A stretch of DNA of 64,000 nt, taken from Treponema medium. GTDB lineage: Bacteria; Spirochaetota; Spirochaetia; Treponematales; Treponemataceae. How positions within the stretch are numbered: the first letter of the stretch is position 1; every line of letters begins with the position of its first letter. This document shows, one piece after another, positions 9,715 through 18,635 of this stretch. Position numbers and translations under genes: made by a program. The stretch is from NCBI RefSeq assembly GCF_017161265.1, contig NZ_CP031393.1, positions 868,001 through 932,000 of the forward strand, written 5' to 3'. The notes under the pieces are model-generated. The model ran no database searches and was not told the DNA's origin. It saw only the letters and a program-made list of their open reading frames with translations.

Positions 9715-11742
9715 TCACAACGCCTTCCTTTGTGCCGTAATATGCAGCGTTTTCTCTATCTTTAAGAGGAATGGTATTACTTCCATTTTACCGGTAGCAT
9801 CTTTAGAATTATCGACAGGCAACTTTATTTCAAATGGATTATCATTTGACCACACCACAATCGAAAGTGTAAGGGCAGCATCTTTTTTACCTGAAAAATG
9901 AATGACAACCGGAAAATTCGGACGAGGAGAAGACACAAACGTTGCCGTATCGCCGGAAGCATTTTGTTCAAATCGAACATCGGATTCAAAAATTGCAATA
10001 TCATTCACTGCACTCAATGTTACGGCAAATGCTTCAATTTTTAACGGTGAATCAATGGTTATAGCCCCGATGCTGCGCTCAAAGTAATTTTCAAATGAGG
10101 TACGAACAGTTAAAAAACTATCCGCAGTTTCCGCTGAACCCTGTGTATTACCGCGGGTATAATCCGTTATGCTTTCTTCCGCCGAAGAATCAATATATTT
10201 TTTTACAACACTGCTTTCATCACCGTTAAGGTGTTGAATCAACATCCAGCGATTATGAACGTTATTCCTTGTTGCCGGCATAATAAATACCCAAAGCGCT
10301 AACACAAGAAACAGCCCACCCATAACCTTACATTGAATCGGTATCCTAAAAAACGGTTTAGTAATTTTTCTTTTCTTATCGATACTAAGACCAAGCCTGA
10401 TTAAAAACAGATCAAACGGAACAAAAATACAGGCTGATGCAAGGTTGATAAAAAATATGATATGGAACATATACTCGCGATAAAGGATAATATGCGTCAC
10501 AACCGGCATAAGTGGTAAAAAAAGACACACAATAAATATAATTTGCAGTACAATATTTTTAAAATGATAGGCAGCTAACGAGACAAAATATATCACCATA
10601 AAGATAATTGAAAACGAAAGGTTAAAAAATGAAAAAATAAAAATATTCAACAAACAAACAACATGAGCAATAAATCCGTAAATAAAGCGATTGGCTGGAA
10701 GTGGAATAAATTTATTAAATGCGGTAACGGTAAACATAAAAAACAGTGCAAACACATATTTAATCAATAGCGCTGTCAATGGAAATGAATTCAGTTCGCT
10801 CACAGACGAAAAACGCAGGTAAAAAAGCACTTCCGTTATCTTAGAACCTAAGAAAAAACTGAGCCAATTGACCAAGAAAAAATAGATCGGTATCCACCAC
10901 AATTTAAATAAATCTTTTACATGTTGATCCCGTTTTTTCCCGAATAAAAAGCTAAAAAACATCAACCATAGCAGGAATACAATTGATGACACAATAAGCG
11001 TTATGACTATATGCTGCTCGTTGATGATAATAAGTTTCTTATGCAACTTCAAAACAAAATAATGAGTATCCCATTCATTACTCATACTTTGAATAACTGC
11101 CGGTGCAACCGAAGAAAAAAAATCCGATAAATCCGCACCGGTTTCTATTTTTATCGCTGGAATATTCGCCTCATTATAGAGCCGTAAAGCAGAATCATCA
11201 GGCAACCAACCGAGACGGTGGAACACAACCGCATTAGTATAAAAATCAATAGGAATATTTTTTTGTTCCAAAGAGGCGTATACCGCCTTTAGGAACCATG
11301 CAGGGGTTGTACCTTTCGATGTTCCCGTAATAATCCGCGCGCCATCAGATTTATCGGGGGCAACAAGACATACAGCGGCATTCGGATACGTGATCAAAGT
11401 TTGAATTAACGCCTTAGTCCCCTCGTATCGCTTTACAGGAACATCAACCGGTAATTCGGAAATATCATTTTTCGTAATAGCAACAATGATATGGGTATCC
11501 GGCGCCTCAGCGGATAATTTTTGCGCATATTTTTGCAGTTGCAGGGTTATAGCAGTAGCTTGATTATCACTGCCTGCCGATGCGGTAAAGACAATAACCT
11601 TATCCGTTTTAGGCCCGAATTCATAAAAAATATTTTCTGCAATCAGACCTTGCGCCGGTAAAAGAAGAAAAAAGAATATCCAACACAAACGTACTGCCGG
11701 TAACAATACTTTCTGAAATAAATAGTTATGCACGCAGCTCAT
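9715..11742 (-). CDS. Large membrane protein of unknown function
   Basis: 675 aa. An N-terminal hydrophobic stretch (residues about 12-33) looks like a signal or anchor. A soluble domain of about 200 residues follows (VIVFTASAGSDNQAT), then a cluster of roughly 6-8 membrane segments between about residues 255 and 470, then a C-terminal soluble domain of about 170 residues. The first domain vaguely recalls M28-type folds, but I see no metal-binding set, so no enzyme activity is assigned. It overlaps the J-domain gene by 4 bp and is the last gene of a three-gene operon. Its TGA stop lies one base from the ISAs1 element. Confidence 0.75.
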   Translation of the reverse strand: MSCVHNYLFQKVLLPAVRLCWIFFFLLLPAQGLIAENIFYEFGPKTDKVIVFTASAGSDNQATAITLQLQKYAQKLSAEAPDTHIIVAITKNDISELPVDVPVKRYEGTKALIQTLITYPNAAVCLVAPDKSDGARIITGTSKGTTPAWFLKAVYASLEQKNIPIDFYTNAVVFHRLGWLPDDSALRLYNEANIPAIKIETGADLSDFFSSVAPAVIQSMSNEWDTHYFVLKLHKKLIIINEQHIVITLIVSSIVFLLWLMFFSFLFGKKRDQHVKDLFKLWWIPIYFFLVNWLSFFLGSKITEVLFYLRFSSVSELNSFPLTALLIKYVFALFFMFTVTAFNKFIPLPANRFIYGFIAHVVCLLNIFIFSFFNLSFSIIFMVIYFVSLAAYHFKNIVLQIIFIVCLFLPLMPVVTHIILYREYMFHIIFFINLASACIFVPFDLFLIRLGLSIDKKRKITKPFFRIPIQCKVMGGLFLVLALWVFIMPATRNNVHNRWMLIQHLNGDESSVVKKYIDSSAEESITDYTRGNTQGSAETADSFLTVRTSFENYFERSIGAITIDSPLKIEAFAVTLSAVNDIAIFESDVRFEQNASGDTATFVSSPRPNFPVVIHFSGKKDAALTLSIVVWSNDNPFEIKLPVDNSKDATGKMEVIPFLLKIEKTLHITAQRKAL

Positions 11743-12164
11743 AAACTGTCATAATCCTGTACCTTACCGGTTGAAAACCATATTTCGATACGCTTATAGG
11801 AACGATTTATTCTTCGGACAATAGATGCAGCTTGCTGCCGTGCAGATTCTTCGGCAATGACATCGGGATGATATTTTTTCAATAAGTGTTTCCATGCTTT
11901 TTTACAATAGTCAAGCGGAACTCCCGGAAGCACTTGCAGAATGGCAAAATCTTCCGTTAAAGCATTGGGAACGGGTACACGTATCGGTTCAAGTTTTTGT
12001 TCAGGTTCTTTGTACGTCCTTTTTTTAGGAACACGCCGTTCTATTTTATTTCCGGCGCTTCGGTATTTACCCTGCCGGCCTTCTATCGCTTGTTCAAAGG
12101 GATCCTCATCCGTGCCAAGCCGATCACGCAGCAAACTGCCGAGGGTTTCGTAATAATCCGACAT
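11739..12164 (-). CDS. Small J-domain protein
   Basis: 141 aa. The C-terminal half holds a J domain: FAILQVLPGVP, helix II KKAWKHLLKKYHPD with the essential HPD tripeptide at about residues 93-95, and a helix III ending RINRSYKRIE. The N-terminal half is basic and low in complexity and lacks the G/F and zinc-finger regions of DnaJ. J domains stimulate DnaK ATPase and deliver clients. Its start overlaps the NeuB-family stop (TAATG) and its stop overlaps the next start, so it is coupled to both neighbours. The client could be the adjoining membrane protein, which is inference. Confidence 0.82.
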   Translation of the reverse strand: MSDYYETLGSLLRDRLGTDEDPFEQAIEGRQGKYRSAGNKIERRVPKKRTYKEPEQKLEPIRVPVPNALTEDFAILQVLPGVPLDYCKKAWKHLLKKYHPDVIAEESARQQAASIVRRINRSYKRIEIWFSTGKVQDYDSL

Positions 12165-13306
12165 TATCGTATTTTCCTTTCTATAATATCGTCAAACACA
12201 GCGCCGGAACCTCCGGTAACATCTTTCTGCAAAACCGATCCGATAAAGTACCGTAAATACTCAGGGGACTCTCCAGCCGTTAAATTCTTTTCGGTTCGTA
12301 AAACGGCAATATCGCTGTTTTTTAGCACGGCGCCTTTCTGTAAATCTTTTATATAATGCAGCGAACGATTCGTTTTACCGTAATTATCTTTTTCCGCAGC
12401 AGCAAGTTTTTTTTCACCGTCACCGATAATGCGCTGTAGAAAATCTCTAGAATAGCCGTAACCCTGCGCTGCGTTAAAAATATCTTCATCGGACTTACCG
12501 GTTAATTCCCTTACAGTTTTTGACATCTGGAAAAACTGCGCGGGTTCCAACGCAACAGGATCATCAAGACCGGCATCGCTGCGGGAAAGACAAATATGCT
12601 TTTCAAGAATACAGGCGCCGCTCAATAACCCCGCTATCGGAACTGCAGCAGGATCAAGAGAATGATCACTGATACCGACAGGACTGTTAAACAACATCGA
12701 CAAGGATTGCAGCACCGCCGTATTATAATCCGTTTCCGGCGCAGGATAGGCCGTTACACAATGAAGCAACGCCCGCATATCGGCAGGTAACCCGTTGCTT
12801 TCCAAACAGCTTATAGCACGTTCAATATCTCCAAGCCGAGAGACACCGGTCGAAAGAATAACCGGCAGTCCGAATGAAGCAACACGCTCAAGCAGCGGAA
12901 AATGATTGAGTTCCGGCGACGCAATTTTTATAAAAGCCGGATGAAGCTGCCGCAATTCATTGGCAGAACGAAGCCCGAATGCCGAAGCGGAAAAAAGCAT
13001 TCCAAGCTTATGTGCGTACTGTGCCAATTCACCGTAAAAATCAATACTGCACTCCAGCTCTCTGAAGCGTTCATAGAGAGGAATCCTTCCGGTCGGTAAA
13101 TTCACAAAACCGGTATCGGGATGCAAAATTTCATCTGCATACACAATCTGAAATTTAACCGCGTCTGCTCCGCTTTCTTTAGCAGCCGCTACCAATTCTT
13201 TCGCCTTCTGCAAGCTGCCGTTATGCCCTGTTCCAATCTCCGCAATAATCAACACGTGCTCTTGCGATGAAAATATGTTTTTTCCTACCGTAAACGCTTT
13301 TATCAT
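12164..13306 (-). CDS. NeuB-family sialic acid synthase-like protein with SAF domain
   Basis: 380 aa. The TIM-barrel part carries IAEIGTGHNGSLQKAKEL, DAVKFQIVYADEI, IKIASPELNHFPLL and a closing GISDHSLDP and LEKHICLSR, the conserved blocks of N-acetylneuraminate synthase/SpsE proteins. These condense phosphoenolpyruvate with an N-acetylated hexose. The last 60 residues (RSLHYIKDLQKGAVL) form a SAF/antifreeze-like domain. Which nonulosonic acid is made cannot be told; no CMP-sugar transferase is in the window. It diverges from dnaN across 345 bp and leads the operon with the J-domain protein. Confidence 0.85.
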   Translation of the reverse strand: MIKAFTVGKNIFSSQEHVLIIAEIGTGHNGSLQKAKELVAAAKESGADAVKFQIVYADEILHPDTGFVNLPTGRIPLYERFRELECSIDFYGELAQYAHKLGMLFSASAFGLRSANELRQLHPAFIKIASPELNHFPLLERVASFGLPVILSTGVSRLGDIERAISCLESNGLPADMRALLHCVTAYPAPETDYNTAVLQSLSMLFNSPVGISDHSLDPAAVPIAGLLSGACILEKHICLSRSDAGLDDPVALEPAQFFQMSKTVRELTGKSDEDIFNAAQGYGYSRDFLQRIIGDGEKKLAAAEKDNYGKTNRSLHYIKDLQKGAVLKNSDIAVLRTEKNLTAGESPEYLRYFIGSVLQKDVTGGSGAVFDDIIERKIR

Positions 13307-13389
13307 ACTGAGCTTAGTATAGTAAAAACCGCCAATTCTGTATATCTCAAAAAATTTTCAGTAGCAGAGCTTTTCAGTCAAACTATTTC

Positions 13390-13640
13390 GGTAATCAATT
13401 CCTCATTTTCTCCACTGTTCATAACCTCTGCATAATCGATGTAAAACTTGTTTATAAGACCTATTCTACTGTGTATATCTTTTTCAGCTGTGCATAATAA
13501 TACAAATTGTGAACAATTCAAACATCATTATTCAAACGCTAACTAACGACTAAACAATGCTTTAACCTAAATATCAAGAAATTCACAGTGCCTACTATTA
13601 CTATTACTAAATTTATATTATAATAAAGATAACCTCTTTT
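13390..13640. other. Candidate replication origin: DnaA-box cluster before dnaN
   Basis: The 345-bp gap 13307-13651 has no gene. It holds four sites like the complement of the DnaA box TTATNCACA, all in one orientation: TGTTCATAA (13416-13424, one mismatch), TGTGTATAT (13470-13478, one mismatch), TGTGCATAA (13489-13497, exact) and TGTGAACAA (13508-13516, one mismatch). A very AT-rich stretch of about 120 bp follows, with TATAAT at 13619-13624, a likely dnaN -10 box. Genes on both sides point away from it. dnaA itself is not in the window, so this could instead be a DnaA-regulated promoter. Confidence 0.5.
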
Positions 13641-13651
13641 TAGGAGAAATC

Positions 13652-14755
13652 ATGAAATTTACATTTACTAAAGAAGTTTTACTAAAAGAAATGGCTATTG
13701 CTCAAGAAATCATTTCAAATAAAACAGCAATATCCATACTATCAAACGTCCTGCTCATAGCAAAGGAAGGCAGCTTAACAATCCGTGCAACCGATATAAA
13801 AGTAGCCTTTGAAACAAAAATTCCCGTCGATATTGCCGAAGAAGGTGCAACAACCGTATTCTGTGATAAATTTACCAGCATTATCGCTTCAATGCCTTCA
13901 GGCGAAATAGAAGCGGAGCAAAAAGACCAAAAACTCATTATCCGTTCCATCAGCAAAAAAGCGAAATTCTCTCTTAAAACTATATCAGATAACGACTTTC
14001 CTCCCTTTACCGATTCTTCAAATACTCAGTTCTTTGAAGTTCCCGCAAAAGAATTTAAAGAAATGATAACTCAAACGATTTTCGCTGTTTCCGATGATGA
14101 AACTCGTTACTTTATGAACGGTGTCTACATGGAAAAGAAAGAAAATAATCTGATTTTTGCAGCTACCGATGGCAGAAGATTGGCATTTATTCAACATGAT
14201 TTCGGAATTGCTTTACCTGACTTCAAAGGAAGCATTATTCCTCCTAAAATTCTTTCTATTGTGCAACGTCGATCTTCGGAAGAAGGTATGATTTCTATCG
14301 GAATAAGCGAAAAAAATATATTCTTCCGCTTCAATGCTTATAACTTCTCCTCAGTTCTAATAGACGGTCAATTCCCGAACTATGAACGAGTTATTCCCGA
14401 ATCTCAAGAACATTATTTTGAAGCCCAATGTGATGATTTCTTACAGGCTTTAAAAAGAGTTGCCTTACTTGTAGAACAAAAATCAAAACGGATATTCTTA
14501 AAAATTTCTGCCGGTACGCTCTCCATTACGTCAAATGAAAATGAACTTGGAACAGCAAACGAAGAAATTCCCTGTAAATATGAAGGTGAAGAAATAACCA
14601 TCGCCTTAAACTATATGTATCTTGAAGAACCCCTTAAAGTACTCGGTTCGGAAAATATCCGTATAGAATTTACCGATCCGATGCGTGCAATCACGTTACG
14701 GCCGGAAACAGATACTCATTTCTTCCATATCATTATGCCGATGCAAATGGAGTAG
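13652..14755 (+). CDS. dnaN: DNA polymerase III beta sliding clamp
   Basis: 367 aa, the usual clamp length, with three repeats of the clamp fold. Recognisable blocks are LSNVLLIAKEGSLTIRATD near residue 30, RYFMNGVYME in the middle, FAATDGRRLAF near residue 170, and the C-terminal HIIMPMQ, the family's carboxy-terminal groove strand. The ring holds polymerase III and other partners on DNA. The start ATG follows TTTTTAGGAGAA at good spacing. It is the first gene of a dnaN-recF-DUF721 operon and ends 5 bp before recF. Confidence 0.97.
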   Translation: MKFTFTKEVLLKEMAIAQEIISNKTAISILSNVLLIAKEGSLTIRATDIKVAFETKIPVDIAEEGATTVFCDKFTSIIASMPSGEIEAEQKDQKLIIRSISKKAKFSLKTISDNDFPPFTDSSNTQFFEVPAKEFKEMITQTIFAVSDDETRYFMNGVYMEKKENNLIFAATDGRRLAFIQHDFGIALPDFKGSIIPPKILSIVQRRSSEEGMISIGISEKNIFFRFNAYNFSSVLIDGQFPNYERVIPESQEHYFEAQCDDFLQALKRVALLVEQKSKRIFLKISAGTLSITSNENELGTANEEIPCKYEGEEITIALNYMYLEEPLKVLGSENIRIEFTDPMRAITLRPETDTHFFHIIMPMQME

Positions 14756-14760
14756 TATTT

Positions 14761-15837
14761 GTGCCGTTTTTGTCGATCTCTCCTTATAACTTCAGGAACC
14801 TTGAGGACAAGGCAATTGATCTCTCCGCTCCTGAAGTTTTTTTAGTCGGTCAAAATGGGCAAGGTAAAACAAACCTACTGGAAGCGTTATACCTTGCCGC
14901 TTATGGAAATTCCTTTAGAACCAGAAACGAAGCGGAAATATATAAAAAAAATACGAATGAATATAGTATCCGTGTCTTATTTAAAGAAAATGAAGAACGG
15001 AGTCATAGAATATCAATTGTTTCAAAAGATAAAAAAAAAATCATAGAAAAAAACTTAAAGAAAATTCACGATAGAAAAGATTTCATTTCAACTATTCCTT
15101 GTATTCTTTTTTGCCATGATGACTTGGATTTTGCAACAGGAGCGCCGGAACGCCGCCGTTTTTTTATCGATCAATCTCTTTCTCTGTATGATTCGTCATA
15201 TATCGATATTCTACGTAACTTTACAAAATTACTAAAATCGCGAAATCTTGTATTAAAAGAAAAAAAGAGCGAAATACTGGATGTTATTGACGCGCAGCTC
15301 ATTCCTATAGGCATACAAATTATAGAAAAGCGTCGTGCACTTATTGAATCGTTCAATAAAATATTCTCTTCGTTATATGAAAATATCGGTGGGATAGATT
15401 CCGTGATGATCGATTACAGTCCTTCATGGAAATCGACGAATTTTGATGAAGTGTTAATCTCATTAATAGAAAAACGGCAGCTCGATTTTACCATGAATAC
15501 CAGTATGTCAGGGCCTCATCGCGATAAGATACGCTTTATCCGTAATAAAAAGCCTTTTGTACAAACCGCTTCTATGGGGCAGCAACGCTTACTTTCTCTT
15601 GTCTTGAGAGCGGCTCAGGCATATTTTTATACGGAAAAGACGAACCGGTTACCCGTATTGCTGATGGATGATGTTCTTTTGGAACTTGATCCTGAAAAAC
15701 GGAAAAATTTTACCGAGCATTTACCTCGTTATGACCAGCTTATCTGTACATTCCTTCCGGGTGAACCGTATCAAAACTACATACGCGACAAAAGCCGTGT
15801 GTATATTGTTTCCGAGGGCAGCTTCCGTGCAGAATGA
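14761..15837 (+). CDS. recF: RecF recombination mediator ATPase
   Basis: 358 aa starting at GTG 14761, five bases after dnaN. It begins with the SMC-like FLSISPYNFRNLEDKAI and has Walker A LVGQNGQGKTN at about residues 30-40, the signature region SMGQQRLLSLVLRAAQ at about 275, and Walker B LPVLLMDDVLLELDP at about 300. RecF loads RecOR/RecA at gapped DNA. Coupling to dnaN is usual in bacteria. The whole protein is intact. Confidence 0.97.
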   Translation: MPFLSISPYNFRNLEDKAIDLSAPEVFLVGQNGQGKTNLLEALYLAAYGNSFRTRNEAEIYKKNTNEYSIRVLFKENEERSHRISIVSKDKKKIIEKNLKKIHDRKDFISTIPCILFCHDDLDFATGAPERRRFFIDQSLSLYDSSYIDILRNFTKLLKSRNLVLKEKKSEILDVIDAQLIPIGIQIIEKRRALIESFNKIFSSLYENIGGIDSVMIDYSPSWKSTNFDEVLISLIEKRQLDFTMNTSMSGPHRDKIRFIRNKKPFVQTASMGQQRLLSLVLRAAQAYFYTEKTNRLPVLLMDDVLLELDPEKRKNFTEHLPRYDQLICTFLPGEPYQNYIRDKSRVYIVSEGSFRAE

Positions 15838-16327
15838 CGTAAAAAAGCTTTCAGAGTTGATTATGAACTATCTTGATAAGGTAGGGCTTTTTGAACAATC
15901 AAAAGTACTGGAAGTATATTCATCATGGGCGTCTATTGTCGGAGAAAAACAAGCGGCTCATTCCAAGCTAATCGATATAAAACACCAAATAGCTGTTATT
16001 GAAGTTGATCACCCCGGTTGGAGTCAACAGATTTTATTAAACAAGAAATATATTTTGCGCAACTTTCAAAAAAGATATCCTCAGCTGGAAGTTAAGAATA
16101 TTTCGGTTATTGTTTCATCGCATTACGAGACTTCCCATCAGTTTGGAAATACCGAAAATAGCGGTAAAGCGGTTCCTGATAAGCAAAAAGCAACTGAAAA
16201 AGCTGCTGCACTCTCAATACAGCAAAAAATATCACTAGAAACTGATAATGCTACAAAAACGGAATTACCACAAGAAGTACAAAAGGCATTTGAAAGATTG
16301 AGGATGTCTATTAGCGAAAGAGATTAG
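15827..16327 (+). CDS. DUF721 (DciA-like) protein
   Basis: 166 aa from GTG 15827, overlapping the recF stop by 11 bp, with GAGG eight bases before. Earlier in-frame starts lie inside recF and are unlikely. The N-terminal 95 residues fit DUF721: YLDKVGLFEQSKVLEVYSSW, then IVGEKQAAHSKLIDIK and DHPGWSQQILLNKKYIL. Proteins of this family include DciA, the ancestral replicative helicase loader. That role is attractive beside dnaN but is inferred. The tail is low-complexity and charged. Confidence 0.85.
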   Translation: MQNDVKKLSELIMNYLDKVGLFEQSKVLEVYSSWASIVGEKQAAHSKLIDIKHQIAVIEVDHPGWSQQILLNKKYILRNFQKRYPQLEVKNISVIVSSHYETSHQFGNTENSGKAVPDKQKATEKAAALSIQQKISLETDNATKTELPQEVQKAFERLRMSISERD

Positions 16328-16338
16328 AATAGAAAACA

Positions 16339-16409
16339 GCGGATGAGGGGAGTCGAACCCCCGTCACGAGCTTGGGAAGCTCGGGTAATAGCCGTTATAC
16401 GACATCCGC
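16339..16409 (-). tRNA. tRNA-Gly (anticodon TCC)
   Basis: A 71-nt cloverleaf on the minus strand. The acceptor GCGGATG pairs with CATCCGC, the anticodon loop is CTTCCCA within GAGCTTCCCAAGCTC, and the T-arm is GGGGGTTCGACTCCCC. CCA is not encoded. It faces the DUF721 gene, ending 11 bp after its stop. Confidence 0.96.
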
Positions 16410-16514
16410 AGAACTTTTAGACAATATCACCTATTAGTATAGTACGTCAAGACGACGCAAAGCGAATAAATGAATACCGATTAGTTTACAATCTAATCGG
16501 TATTAGATAGGTTT

Positions 16515-17087
16515 TTATTTTTTACCCGGAATTCGGTATCTTAAACCAATACCGAAGCGGGTGGCATACCATACATAAGTGTGTATCGTATCATCATAAT
16601 AATCCTGATGGAAATAAACGGAAATACCGACCGGAGCCCAATCAATAAAAAGGTTAAAATCAGGAATATTACCGAAATTTAATTCCCACCTAACCGGTAA
16701 TAAAAGATATATTGACCCACCTTTGTAGGTTCCCCCGTAATATGGTGCGGTATAGAAGTCAAAACTACCTCCAATAACCGGACCTAACGATAATGGACAA
16801 TGTTGATTGCCAAGACCTGATAATACCGGATCAAATACGGTAAAAAGAGCTCCAAGTTGAAGATCAATGTGATTCCAACTAAAAAGACCGCTATAACCGG
16901 CAACTAAATCTAATTCCACTAAATCATTAAATTCATGTGAATAAGATAGACCGAACGGTGAACCAATGTATCCACCTATTTTATCCTTTCCTCCATTACC
17001 ATTACCGCCGCCGGTACCCTTTGCTGCAGCAAAGGTGAATGAGCTTGCTAAAATTGCAAACATACTAATAAAAAGCAGCTTTTTCAT
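16515..17087 (-). CDS. Small outer-membrane beta-barrel protein, BAPKO_0422/DUF3996-like
   Basis: 190 aa with a clear signal peptide (KKLLFISMFAILASSFTFA, cleavage near residue 22) and a Gly/Asn-rich linker. A barrel-like body of alternating hydrophobic/aromatic strands follows, ending in RFGIGLRYRIPGKK. The YIGSPFGLSYSHEF opening and GIGLRY ending resemble the spirochete BAPKO_0422-type proteins, which is remembered similarity rather than a search. It probably sits in the outer membrane. A ribosome site (AGGAGG) is 8 bases upstream. Confidence 0.72.
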   Translation of the reverse strand: MKKLLFISMFAILASSFTFAAAKGTGGGNGNGGKDKIGGYIGSPFGLSYSHEFNDLVELDLVAGYSGLFSWNHIDLQLGALFTVFDPVLSGLGNQHCPLSLGPVIGGSFDFYTAPYYGGTYKGGSIYLLLPVRWELNFGNIPDFNLFIDWAPVGISVYFHQDYYDDTIHTYVWYATRFGIGLRYRIPGKK

Positions 17088-17160
17088 ATATCCTCCTACT
17101 ACTCTTAGTACATATTTCTTTTAGATTATCGTCTCTTTCTCGAAATGTCAAGCAAAAGAA

Positions 17161-17193
17161 GAGAGATAGTATTCCCCCTTGCCTAAGCGGAAC
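17161..17193 (-). repeat. Copy of a GTTCCGCTTAGGCAAGGGGG repeat
   Basis: On the minus strand this reads GTTCCGCTTAGGCAAGGGGG followed by AATACTATCTCTC. It nearly matches 32530-32561 on the plus strand (…GATACCATCTCTC). It lies in the non-coding 17088-17335 stretch upstream of the outer-membrane protein gene, where I otherwise see nothing. Confidence 0.6.
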
Positions 17194-17335
17194 TTTTCAA
17201 AAATTATTAAGCTAAATCTTTTTACAATAACGATTTATATTTTTACTGTTATAATTAAATTTAAGAAAACTATGCTAGAAGAAATATTGAAGTATTAATT
17301 TGAAAAATAATATATGCGTATTGTGAGGTGTGTAT

Positions 17336-17781
17336 ATGAGAACTAATATCGTGTTAAACGATGCGCTTGTATCTGAAGCTTTTAAATATTCTGTAAATAT
17401 TCATATAAAAAAGAATTAGTCGAAGGTGGTTTACACGAATATATTCAAAATCAGAAAATCAACATACCCCGACGCTTGCGTCGGGGTACAATGCTCAATG
17501 TTTCGCATTGTATGTTCTATAAGGTGGTTGCAGTCGGCTTTAATACCCTTTGTTACGACGCAAGCGTCGGGGTATTAAACCCTCCGCACGAATAAAAGAT
17601 ATTAGAGATTTGAAAGGTAAAATAGCTTTTTATGAAAATTATAATTATAAAGAAATGCGGATAGGAAAACGATTTATATTTACTGCATGATGACAACGAT
17701 TTCATAAATATGGCAATGATAATTAACAACTCCGACTTAGAGCATCGGGGTATTAAACGAATAAAAGAATTAAAATTATAA
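17336..17781 (+). pseudogene. Remains of a vapBC toxin-antitoxin module
   Basis: ATG 17336 opens RTNIVLNDALVSEAFKYS, the start of a VapB (DUF2191) antitoxin. One lost A in the run near 17407 puts it out of frame; restored, it reads KKELVEGGLHEYIQNQK. A palindromic repeat (17462-17590) then splits the gene, which resumes as DIRDLKGKIAFYENYNYKEM, the usual VapB tail. Right after comes LHDDNDFINMAMIINNSDLE to a stop at 17781, which looks like the end of a VapC PIN toxin. The rest of VapC is deleted. The module is dead by frameshift, insertion and deletion. Confidence 0.65.
17462..17590 (+). repeat. Palindromic mobile repeat (CCCCGACGC family), copy 2, inside vapB
   Basis: 129 bp from ACATACCCCGACGC to CCCTCCGCACG, flanked by AATCA (17457-17461) and AATAA (17591-17595). 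It contains a CCCCGACGC-TT-GCGTCGGGG hairpin, a second small hairpin TACAATGC/GCATTGTA (17489-17514), and a TTTAATACC/GGTATTAAA pair enclosing CGACGCAAGCGTCG. It interrupts the antitoxin reading frame. The remaining DNA 17782-18001 holds nothing I can identify. Confidence 0.8.
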
Positions 17782-18001
17782 GAATAGAGGTTTTCTTATA
17801 ATCTCTTATAAAATGTTTCACGTGAAACATTCAAGGAAAGCTGTTTTTGAAATTTATAAAAATAAACAAACTTGATACAAAGCTGTACAGTAGTGGCTGG
17901 TTTTAATCCTCTTTATAAATAAACTATTTTTAAACAACTGAAAATCATTACAATGATATAATCTTTATATTCTATTTTGAATACTTAATACTTTCAAAAT
18001 A

Positions 18002-18035
18002 AAAAAGCCCTTCAAATATTCGAAGGGCTTTTCGT
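18002..18035 (-). terminator. Intrinsic terminator of efp
   Basis: Minus-strand stem GAAAAGCCCTTCG against the matching GAAGGGCTTTT around AATATT, followed by a T-rich tail (TTTTTTATTTT). It lies 37 bp after the efp stop. Confidence 0.85.
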
Positions 18036-18071
18036 TAAGATTTCAGTTAAACTTAAAGTTCTTAGAAATAA

Positions 18072-18635
18072 CTATGAATTGATACGTTCTTGGTATTCAT
18101 TTGATTCGGTGTTGACCAGTATTTTTTCGCCTTGTTTAATAAAGAGCGGAACACGAACAACAAGGCCGGTTTCAGTGGTGATAGGCTTTGTTGCTCCTGA
18201 CACGGTATCTCCCTTTACATAGTTTTCGCTTTCTGCAACTTCAAACACCATTTTTGCAGGAATTTTTACATCGATAGGGTTGCCTTCCCAAATAAGGATT
18301 TCGTATTCATCACCTTCCCGCAGATAATATTTTTTATCGTTGATAATATCTGAAGGAACTGATATCTGATCATAGCTTTCCGTATCCATAAAAAGATAGT
18401 TTTCTCCATCTTCATACTGATACTGTCCTTTATGAGTATCTACTGTTGCATCTTCTACAGTGTCGGCTGTTTTAATAGTTTGGGTTAAAACAGCTCCGTC
18501 TTTTAAATTCTTCATCTTAACACGAGCAAATGCAGCTCCCTTTCCGGGATTTACAAATTCCCGTTCGACTACCAAATACGGACTACCTTTGTGTAATAAT
18601 ACTGTGCCTTTTGCAATATCGCCGCCTCTAATCAT
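18072..18635 (-). CDS. efp: Translation elongation factor P
   Basis: 187 aa, full length. It begins RGGDIAKGTVLLHKGSPYLV and has the tip loop VNPGKGAAFARVKMKNL with Lys32 at the position that is modified in many bacteria. It ends with the OB-fold signature GLVVRVPLFIKQGEKILVNT. EF-P relieves ribosome stalling at polyproline. The GGTG of CACCTC is a good ribosome site. The 302-bp stretch 18636-18937 upstream holds its promoter region and no gene that I can see. Confidence 0.97.
   Translation of the reverse strand: MIRGGDIAKGTVLLHKGSPYLVVEREFVNPGKGAAFARVKMKNLKDGAVLTQTIKTADTVEDATVDTHKGQYQYEDGENYLFMDTESYDQISVPSDIINDKKYYLREGDEYEILIWEGNPIDVKIPAKMVFEVAESENYVKGDTVSGATKPITTETGLVVRVPLFIKQGEKILVNTESNEYQERINS

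Noticed and set aside
9715-11742. M28 peptidase
   Set aside because: The N-terminal domain has a weak resemblance (TASAGSDNQAT), but no HxD/EE/H metal set is present.
17740-17781. Fifth copy of the CCCCGACGC repeat (GCATCGGGGTATTAAACG)
   Set aside because: The match is short, lacks CCTCCGCACG, and the bases fit the VapC-tail reading frame.
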